Source: Amia ocellicauda
Lineage: Eukaryota; Chordata; Actinopteri; Amiiformes; Amiidae
Direction: 5' to 3'
Assembly (NCBI RefSeq): GCF_036373705.1
Contig: NW_027102663.1
Location: 1-64,000, forward strand
Length of the DNA: 64,000 nucleotides
Shown: one piece after another, positions 56,372-64,000 of the stretch
Layout: every line of letters starts with the position of its first letter
Numbering within the stretch: position 1 is the first letter of the stretch
Position numbers and translations under genes: made by a program
Notes under the pieces: generated by a model
What the model was told of the DNA's origin: nothing
What the model saw: only the letters and a program-made list of their open reading frames with translations
Database searches by the model: none

Positions 56372-57110
56372 ATGGAATATGCTCAGAAAATGTTTTTGAT
56401 CCCTCAGGAGCAGCTTGAGAAACTGAGAAAAAATGTTGTCGGGCAAGAGCCCATTAGACAAACGGCCGAAAACAACCTGGACTCTGAAATGAAAGCTATA
56501 CAGGCCAGGGCCGATTTAAATCAGTATTCCAAAGCCCAGTTGTATACCAACACGTTACAGCGTTACCTCCGTCTGGTTAGACAGGGTGAAAAAGATCAAA
56601 ACATTTTAACTTTAACCATGGCCTCTCAAGAAAATGGTTCTGGGGCTGATGCGGGGGGTACGGTTGATAAAGATGTTGCGGTGACCGAACCTGTTGAGAG
56701 TTCAGAGGGAGATGTTGTAACGGATGTTTTGAGAAACATGCCGGCCAGAAGCAGGAGACATGCAGAATATATCCTGCGCAAAATGGTTCAGAAACCGCGG
56801 GTAACGGCTTGGAATGAACAGGGTGAATTTGTTTTTAAAGGACAACTGATCAAAGGTTCACACATGTTTGATTTGTTGAAGAGTGTCAATAGCACTAATA
56901 AGGTACCCGAGAGTCGCCGACCTGTAGGCTGGAATGCTTTCCTACAGGCGATGGCCTGTCTGAACATGCCCCAATCCACAGTTCCTAACCAGGAAACGCG
57001 ACAAAAAATCCATCTGTGTAAAGAGGTGTAGCCTGATCTGACTCCGATATCTCATTACTCTGACCGTGCTTAGCGACCATCCTCAGGATCTATCCATCGT
57101 TGGGAAGCTT
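56372..57110 (+). pseudogene. virion-protein candidate (copy D)
   Basis: Corresponds to the 247-residue protein of copy C, and most of it is readable. It is broken near the conserved length. Confidence 0.62.
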
Positions 57111-57197
57111 ATTAATCTCATGTTTTTATTTGTCTCCCCTGTAAATAATGACCCGACAAACAATTTTTTATTTATTTTTTTTATTTTCAAATGTTGT

Positions 57198-57252
57198 ACA
57201 TTTATTTATAACATAACCCCTGCTTTGTATAAGAATTGTTTTGAATAAAAAC
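57198..57252. terminator. convergent polyadenylation region (copy D)
   Basis: Leftward AATAAA at 57201-57206 and rightward AATAAA at 57244-57249. Confidence 0.6.
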
Positions 57253-57293
57253 AAAACTAATGATTCAAAGGCTGTTTTCATTATTTTTTCACC

Positions 57294-57850
57294 TTAACAC
57301 GCATGACATCTTTTAAAATCCTCACAAGAACACCCCATCTGTATACATGACTGGCTAGGGTCGTAAGTCATTGTGTTATAAGGGGGGTCCACAGTGTACT
57401 GACAAACTCTGCCACTTTTTTATCATTTTGGCCTAAATCCTCACTGTACAAGGCCATAATATCGGGGTATGACCTTCCTTTAGATCTATGATATAAGAAA
57501 AACACACAGTGCTGACCACAAGTGAAGGTCTGAAGACTTTGTACTTGACGACCGCTGTAAATGGTTTCTTGACAGTTGTTGAGCAGAAAGTTATTGATCT
57601 TCCGAGGGAAAGGTCTGAAATCCGGGGGGTTTCCATAGGAATCAAAAAATTCACCACGGTGGTCCTCCCTTAGATAAATAGCCAGCCAATGTTCTCCGGG
57701 CATATTTTTAGGGTGTGTGTTGATTATGTACATTGCAGGTAAATTCTTGATCTTAAATTTAGGTAGCTGATCGCAGGCGTAGACTCCTTGAAACAGTTTC
57801 CGTGAGCCGGCCAGGGCATTCATGATGTGGTTGAGCTCTCTGGTGTTCAT
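57294..57850 (-). pseudogene. adenain-like protease (copy D)
   Basis: The His, Asp and Cys motifs are all visible. The gene appears broken. Confidence 0.82.
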
Positions 57851-57851
57851 T

Positions 57852-59143
57852 TTAATAATAATCATACAGAACGTTTCTCCTCCGATTCACCTCAATAATG
57901 TTGTCAAACACAGCATACACGACCATATTTACAGTGCGTGGTAGAGGCTGCTTGAAACGCATCTCCAAACGCATATTGCCCGTCTTCATCAGTGAAAAAT
58001 GTTGTCCACACTCTTCGTCAGGGGTCAGGTTGAAACCGTACAGGGTGTAACCGCTGCAGTATTCCCGGCGATCGATCAGCAGAGTTTGATCCTTGAGATG
58101 GCGACCCGTAGCCAGTACTACACTGTAATATTCACGAACCGCATTGCCGTTTTCAAAGTCAGGTTGAAAAGGTCTGGATGGAACCTGCACACCATCGACG
58201 TACAACGCTATAAATTCCGCGTTATAATGTTTAAAGTTAAAAAGGTTCTTGTTGTAAACCCCGGTAAATGCATCATTATCCACGAGACCAATAATAACCT
58301 GTTTTGGGAGCTGTCCTAGAAACAGATTTTCCTGGTTCATCACCCGTGTCCCTGCAGGGATACTGTGGACTTTCATATAGACTCTTTCGATCGGGTACTT
58401 AACGCCTGCGCGTGTCCTAGTTTAACCGCCGGGGAGACGGACACTTTTTTCACAAACAGCGAGGCCGATAATATGGTCAGTTTATATTTTTCAGTATCAG
58501 GGGTCATCAGATAAAAAGCACTTTTACTACGGATCATTTTAATTTTAATGTCTACCCCGTTGAGCATGAGTTTTTCTTGGAAAAATATGTCTGCATTGAT
58601 ATGCCCCATTAGCTCAAAGGTCCTCCCTTCTGTTGAAGAGGCCGTTCTTTTTTGCAAACCCTTATTGAGTCCCTCTGGATCCTTGTCGTCCATAGCTTCC
58701 GGGTTGTCTTTGAAGAAAAGGCCGGGGCTGAACTGTTTGCTTAGGGTCTCCTCACTATAATTAAGTTTACACTCCATCATGGCTCTATAGGGGTAAGTAT
58801 TGCTGCTTTGACTAATGAGCCGATCTCCCAGGGTCACATCCACCTGTGAAAACATGGTGGCCACCGGGTAATTGATGACCCCAGCGTTGGCCGTCTTCTC
58901 GATTGCATCGCCATCCTCATTAGTCACTTTACAGTTCATTAAAATAAATGTGTTTTTCAAATCATTATAATCCTCGCCATTGCCAGCTATAAAAAACTCC
59001 AGAGGGGCCATGTCTGAAATTGCAGAAAGAGGGGGAATCTCTACATATATGCTCTTATCTATACTCGTTTGAGTGTATGGAACTGTAAACAGATCCAGTT
59101 CTGATTTGACGCATTCTTCCAATAGACTGTGGACAAAAGACAT
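57852..59143 (-). pseudogene. major capsid protein (copy D)
   Basis: Both barrels are recognisable, starting MSFVHSLLEECVKSELDLF. It is broken. Confidence 0.86.
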
Positions 59144-59145
59144 GT

Positions 59146-59633
59146 TTAAAAGATATATCCTGAGGCTCTATTTTTCTTTCTTTGAGACTTTCTTTTTGCA
59201 GGTTTTTTCTTGTGCTGCTTCCTTCTCCGAGTGTTTCCACGATATGTTGGAGAATGAGAGATTCTTCGTTTTCTGTTAGCCACGGATCATCGTCGCCCTG
59301 GTGGACACATGCTGTTTCTTCTTTTACCCCCCCTCCTCGCCATTACCATGAGACCCGAACCCTCCTGATGCTCATGGCTAGCTGCCCGGTTCATAACATT
59401 GGTGAACACGTCACTAACAATATTTTTAGCCGCTGATTTCAAGTGGGGTCTGGCTATAGCAAAGCCTCTCTTAAGCAGGGGTACGGCCATTCTAAAGAGA
59501 CCACGAAAGAGTCCTCCTAGACCGGCGCCATACATTGTGGGGGCTCCTACAAAACCGGGCAAGCCGTTCCATCTTGCATCTTGTAATAATCCACATTGGC
59601 GCTAGGATCTACATAACCCCTCGAGGTAGCCAT
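59146..59633 (-). pseudogene. pVI/pX-like membrane-active basic protein (copy D)
   Basis: The GLGGLFRGLFRM segment and the basic C-terminus are recognisable. It appears broken. Confidence 0.62.
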
Positions 59634-59634
59634 T

Positions 59635-60369
59635 TTAATAATGTACACACTGTTTCAGGGGTCGAAAATGTAGTTTGACAACTTAACTTTACCGAAGCGG
59701 AAGGGTACGTTGATATTCTGATCCGATTTGACTTCGATCGTGATGTTGTCAAAGTGGGTCTTTGAGACTGGTACGTAGTGTGGCTTGTCATAAGTAATTG
59801 TGACCATGTCATTGCTTTTACCTTTAATAAGTACATTTCTCAAAAGGGGGACATAACTATCCCTGACCCTCTGGTGGGTTATGATATCCGTATACACATA
59901 AAGAGTGTAAAAGCCGCCCCACCACTTCTGAGAACCTGCTCTCTGTGTCAGAATAGAACCCTAATATACGCCCCAGTTGGCCGCTGGTTTGAATGCTAAT
60001 ACCTGGTTTTGACACCTTGTACACTCTGTTTTTAATAGGGTTGTAATATAGCTTGATGTTGGGGGTGCCTTCTGAGAACTGTTTATGCATCTCATCTAAT
60101 ATTTTATCCACATTGTCATAATAACCTCCTTGTATCGTGAATGTCCATTGACTCTTTTTAACATCATCAAAAATGGCGAAGGTGGCATCCTTATCTTGTA
60201 AAACAGCCCAAGTGTAAGGATACTGTATTTCCGCCAACCCCACTTCCCACGACCCTCTTAGATCTATAGATTTTCCAAATTGTACCGTGTAACTGGATAT
60301 TTCATTTTTAGGGTATATATCGAGAGAGGCGTTACTGGGTAGAGTCACGTAGAAGCCTCCTGATTCCAT
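59635..60369 (-). pseudogene. penton-type minor capsid protein (copy D)
   Basis: The MESGGFYVTLPSN start and jelly-roll stretch are recognisable. It is broken. Confidence 0.7.
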
Positions 60370-60415
60370 CTTGAGTATCGAGAGTAATGCCCCCAACACA
60401 CCCGCGGGCATGTTG

Positions 60416-61525
60416 TTATAAGGATTGAATATCGCAAACCTGTTGTTCCGGGACCCAACTATTGAACTTTTCAGGCCATCCAAGCCATTTCACCAACACA
60501 TATTTTTTCCGGTTCTGGGTTTTTTCAGCTAATATCTTTTCAACTCTGTATACACTGTCTTTACCCACAATAATTTTTTGTAACTCGGCTTCGTAAAACG
60601 TTCCTTCTATATCCTCCCCGTCATAGTCTTTTAACCGGTACACGGGGGGGGCTCTAGCCAACTGTTCGGTAACTGTAAAATATTCGTCAGAAAATGTTTG
60701 TTCATAACCTTTGGCAAAAGTACTCCTTAGCTTTGAAACGCGAACCACATCACCGATGTTGAACTTATAAGTAGTTTTTCCCTTCTTAATAAATGGTCCG
60801 TATAATTTTGTATAGACCTGAAAAGAATTACTTTGATCAACATCTATAGACTTCATTTTAATACTGGTGTGATACCCTTGGTTGTAAGCATCAATAAAAT
60901 CCTGAACTTTATCAAAATACTTGAACGTGTTGACCGCTGTAAAATATCTCCACATTTTGGTCTTTATGGTGCGGTTAAACCTCTCCACTACCGATGCTTT
61001 AAGCTCATTTCCGGTGGTGAAATGATGTATTTTGTGTCTCTTCAGTAGATTCTGAAATTCTCTGTTGAGAAACTCTTTTCCTTAATCAGTCTGCAGTTTT
61101 TTAGGACATCGACCCTGGGACAATATATCCTCAAAGACCCTCGTCACCGCTCAACCTGTTTTATTATGTAGAATTCGAGCCCAGGCATATTTTGATTAAA
61201 CATCGATACACATCAACATCAATTTGTGACCATTGTTATGTTTTGATAAATTTGACATATCGACTAGATCCATTTGCCATTGTGAGTCTATGTCAGTTGC
61301 ATATACGCGGTTTCTTTTAAAGTTAATCCTGAGAGGTTTATGTAAGGTATAGGCGTCTTGTTCCCGTAACCATTCTGAAACAACCACATCATTAACCTTC
61401 ACTCCGGCCTCAGCGAGTCCTCTTTGAAAACCCTTCTTACCCGCCAAACCCCCAATCTTGGCTGGGTTGTAGTATAGTTCCTGCATTTGGGGAGCTTGCC
61501 GAGTCATTCTGTCAAATAACCACAC
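60416..61525 (-). pseudogene. integrase with chromodomain (copy D)
   Basis: The N-terminal region, core motifs and chromodomain are recognisable. It is broken. Confidence 0.85.
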
Positions 61526-61728
61526 AGACCCACACTATGCGCAAAGTTTTTTACAAGGTTTTTTATTCAACTTCAGGAGAGCAGATACCCCTTTTTAGAC
61601 ATTTGAGAAAAGTATAACATACACAACAATTTTTTCTACGGTCCAGACAAAAAGAAATCAGATGATTGGTTACTTGATCTATATCAACAAATATACCTGT
61701 TTCTTTATCTTGTAGGCACACACCTCAG
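61526..61728 (-). terminator. right-arm poly(A) region (copy D)
   Basis: AT-rich, with a leftward AATAAA (TTTATT) near 61561 downstream of the right-arm genes. Confidence 0.45.
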
Positions 61729-62076
61729 TTACATATGTAAATAAACAACAATATGACCTATTTTAAAATTAAACAGAGGTGTATTAAACATGCTCAGTAA
61801 AAGGTCATACAGATGTTGATGAAATGGCCTAATATCATTCTTGGCCCCCTTGAGCGCTTCATCCCAGTGTTCGTACCCCCCGATCTTTGTTACAGCAGCC
61901 ATTAACTTTTCCAGGTTTGAAAGTTGATCCTCATCGATGGTTAAATCTGTAGAGAAAAGGCTCGCGTTGGCTACTTTTCTGTCAAGCACATGGTGTAATA
62001 GCGCTCTCAGGTTAGCTGCAGAGTGTTGATGACAGAACCAGTTGCAGAAGCAGTCCAGAACATTCCCCATGTTCAA
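61729..62076 (-). CDS. small right-arm protein (copy D)
   Basis: 115 residues, the longest open form in the window. The N-terminus is Cys/Trp/His-rich (MGNVLDCFCNWFCHQHS). The rest is predicted helical (NLRALLHHVLDRK, YEHWDEALKG, HQHLYDLLLSMFN). It lies seven bases past the end of the CxxC-PSQ gene on the same strand, so the two probably share a transcript. A small all-helical protein in a virus-like early region could act on host signalling or apoptosis, but I see no motif that proves this. Confidence 0.55.
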   Translation of the reverse strand: MNMGNVLDCFCNWFCHQHSAANLRALLHHVLDRKVANASLFSTDLTIDEDQLSNLEKLMAAVTKIGGYEHWDEALKGAKNDIRPFHQHLYDLLLSMFNTPLFNFKIGHIVVYLHM

Positions 62077-62082
62077 AGTCCC

Positions 62083-62931
62083 TTAGTTCAGGTCAGAGTC
62101 TGAATCAGTGGCGTAGATGTCGAATTCTTCGTCGCTGTCCCCAGCTTTAACTTCTTTACGGAAGAAATAAGCTTTTAGCTTGCCAGCGGTTTTTCTACTC
62201 GGCTCATCCAGGTCATTGAGCAGCTGCCCAAGTTTCTCTATTATAAACGGCTCCTTTTTCAGCTCCAGCAAAATCTCATCTATGATTTTCTGGACTTGTC
62301 CCGCAGTGACATGTATGTGGGAGTAAGACAGCGCCTTGATTAGTGCCGGTTTCAGCCACGGTTTGTTCAGTCTTCTGTAAAACACGTTGAAATAGAACAG
62401 GAAATAGTAACGGTCTGGTTCAAACAAACAACTGTGTCTCAACTGACTGGGGTGATTCACTTCACACCCCCGACAGACTTCTTTCAGAGCTCGGTCGATG
62501 AGAGCACTCAGAATATACACCAGGGTGCTTTTAACCACTCTGCTTACTTGGTCACATACCCCGGGCATAAATCCTTCGTCTTCATCACGCCCCCGGGACT
62601 GTCCGATGCTCATTGGTTCGCCTGGTGGTTTGTGGGGTGTTTCTACATCCATTGGACTGACCCCCTCCTGAGACGCACAGACGGTAGACAGTTCGGCAAA
62701 ATCGAGGCCCTCCATGAGCTCCAGAGGCTGGGGATCCCCGAGACTCATTTGGACATCCATCGCACCGCATGTTGTTTCGTCCTGAGGGACCGGGGTCTGA
62801 GGTCTTGGAGAGTAACCGCAGTCAAAGGGTTCCAGAGTGTATACAAAATCTGGGGAATAGAACCAGGGGTGATCCCGGGTTTGAAGAGGCCTGTAGAGCC
62901 TGTCGACGTCCGCAGCTTTCGGGTAAGACAT
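62083..62931 (-). CDS. CxxC-PSQ-HxC right-arm protein (copy D)
   Basis: 282 residues with the motif CRGCEVNHPSQLRHSC. It looks whole. Confidence 0.66.
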   Translation of the reverse strand: MSYPKAADVDRLYRPLQTRDHPWFYSPDFVYTLEPFDCGYSPRPQTPVPQDETTCGAMDVQMSLGDPQPLELMEGLDFAELSTVCASQEGVSPMDVETPHKPPGEPMSIGQSRGRDEDEGFMPGVCDQVSRVVKSTLVYILSALIDRALKEVCRGCEVNHPSQLRHSCLFEPDRYYFLFYFNVFYRRLNKPWLKPALIKALSYSHIHVTAGQVQKIIDEILLELKKEPFIIEKLGQLLNDLDEPSRKTAGKLKAYFFRKEVKAGDSDEEFDIYATDSDSDLN

Positions 62932-62961
62932 TCTCTTTAATTTTAAACCATGAATGAATTG

Positions 62962-62996
62962 TTGCGCCTTTTATCCTATCTCTTCACTACGTCATG
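62962..62996 (-). promoter_or_regulatory. right-arm promoter (copy D)
   Basis: Leftward TGACGT (62989-62994) and GATAAAAGG box. Confidence 0.5.
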
Positions 62997-63009
62997 ACAC
63001 ACCGCCCTC

Positions 63010-63261
63010 TTAGAAGAGAGTAGCCCCTGAGCCGTCAGACCCCCCTCCAAAACCCCACACGTCGTCTGTTTTATCATCGTCGTCGTCATTCAAGGGGGAT
63101 ATATAATCCATAATCCAGCATATTCTCCTTCTAACCAAATCCAGTTGCGAACATTTGGTCAAGATGTCAAAACCATCATTTATACAGTTTATGACCTCTT
63201 TCAAGAACGGCCAGTCCACGGCGTCAAACATCATTTCAGTAACCTGTTTTTCTGGATCCTC
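63010..63261 (-). pseudogene. right-end protein, C-terminal part (copy D)
   Basis: The acidic DDDDDK segment and Gly/Ser tail are recognisable. The element ends inside this gene. Confidence 0.7.
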
Positions 63262-63394
63262 TTGCCCTTGAGCAATGCAAAATAGGTCAGTGAAATTAGA
63301 AACCTTTATCTCACAGGCTGGCCCAAGGGAAACGCCTGTGCGCGTTTTACCAGCCTGCTTCGATGGGAGCCATTCGAAACGCCAGGACGGGTCG

Positions 63395-63467
63395 GTTTCC
63401 GTAGTGTAGTGGCTATCACGTTCGCCTCACACGCGACAGGTCCCCGGTTCGAAACTGGGCGGAAACA
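63395..63467 (+). tRNA. tRNA-Val (anticodon CAC), mildly altered
   Basis: The acceptor and D stems are intact. One anticodon-stem pair is lost and one T-stem pair is a G-T wobble. The T loop TTCGAAA is intact. Confidence 0.8.
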
Positions 63468-63684
63468 ACCCGCGGTGCACGTGTGCTAGTGCCGTGTTAC
63501 CTGTCCCTGTAACGCGGCCGGCCATCGTTTTCTCTTCCTCGGAGTGGCAAGAAATCCTGACCTTGAGAACAAACGATCGAAGAAGGGTAGCTTTGCGAGG
63601 CGCTGGAACTGACACTTTTAAAATCGATACATGTTGTTGCTGTTACAATACGACCGTAGCAGGATCGGCGACATTGCTGTTACT

Positions 63685-63690
63685 CTTATG
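63685..63690. other. unoccupied Polinton target site
   Basis: CTTATG in the GTTACT...TAGTTG context. Confidence 0.84.
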
Positions 63691-64000
63691 TAGTTGAAGG
63701 CGCAGTATAGCTCTGATAGTCTGGTGGTGACGGAAGACCACCAGCCGTTTGAACAAGCCATTCAGCATCACCTTGTTGGTATAAGTGCAGGCACTGTCTG
63801 AGCGCAGGGCGTCCTGCCTTTGAAAGAGTTTCCAAAGTGTCCTGATGTGCCCTTGAGCAATGCAAAAAAGGTCAGTGAAAATAGAAACCTTTATCTCACA
63901 GGCTGGCCCACGGGAAACGCCTGTGCGCGTTTTACCAGCCTGCTTCGATGGGAGCCATTCGAAACGCCAGGACGGGTCGGTTTTACCAGCAGTCTCCAAC

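Larger units (their letters stand above)
50737..63261 (+). mobile_element. Polinton copy D (both repeats absent)
   Basis: A copy of about 12.5 kb. The left boundary is the same spacer-to-left-arm join as in copy A. The right boundary passes into tRNA spacer at about 63261, a different point from copy B. Parts recognisable are the left-arm gene, acidic helical protein, part of PolB, ATPase, small basic protein, virion-protein candidate, protease, MCP, pVI/pX-like protein, penton, integrase and right-arm proteins. It is broken, with about ten breaks. Confidence 0.92.
63262..64000. repeat. tRNA-Val spacer block 5 (continues past window)
   Basis: Holds tRNA-Val(CAC) at 63395 and an empty CTTATG at 63685-63690. 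Its last roughly 40 bases are identical to 30981-31020 of block 3, including the unusual join in GGACGGGTCGGTTTTACCAG. Confidence 0.85.

Noticed and set aside
2316-63261. Four independent insertions into one preferred site
   Set aside because: Identical CTTATG site, high identity of both elements and spacers, and a shared abnormal boundary in A and D fit amplification better. Targeted re-insertion is not strictly excluded.

Overview
The window reads as part of a vertebrate nuclear genome, most likely a fish, although the species cannot be read from the sequence. It is a tandem array in which near-identical Polinton (Maverick / adintovirus-type) elements alternate with short blocks of tRNA-Val genes. 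There are four copies, here called A (2316-17072), B (18328-29225), C (31983-48164) and D (50737-63261). The right end of a fifth copy, Z, fills 1-696. Copy C is the only one with both terminal inverted repeats (185 bp each), and it is bordered on both sides by the 6-bp duplication CTTATG. All copies are fossils: C and A carry roughly half a dozen breaks each, D about ten, and B holds only part of the gene set. Aligned parts differ by eye at only about one base per one or two 60-base rows, so the amplification looks young.

Each element has the same layout. The left arm and middle are read rightward: a left-arm gene with several splice-like signals, an acidic helical protein, protein-primed family B DNA polymerase, a packaging ATPase, a small basic protein and a virion-protein candidate. 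The right half is read leftward: adenain-type protease, double-jelly-roll major capsid protein, a pVI/pX-like membrane-active basic protein, penton-type minor capsid protein, a retrovirus-like integrase with a C-terminal chromodomain, and three right-arm proteins of unknown function. The two transcription directions meet at opposed AATAAA signals. One module therefore copies the genome, a second packages it, a third builds and matures the particle, and the integrase inserts it. The inverted repeats carry several TGACGT (ATF/CRE-type) sites, recalling adenovirus ends.

The five spacer blocks (697-2315, 17073-18327, 29226-31982, 48165-50736, 63262-64000) hold twelve tRNA-Val genes or relics, all on the + strand, with anticodons AAC or CAC. 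They sit in 0.6-1.0 kb units with (GTT)n/(GAT)n microsatellites. The unit downstream of each CAC gene contains the CTTATG site, and five unoccupied versions of that site survive in the window. Because all resolvable ends use the same site, the simplest history is one Polinton insertion into a tRNA-Val array, followed by repeated unequal exchange that amplified element and tRNA genes together.
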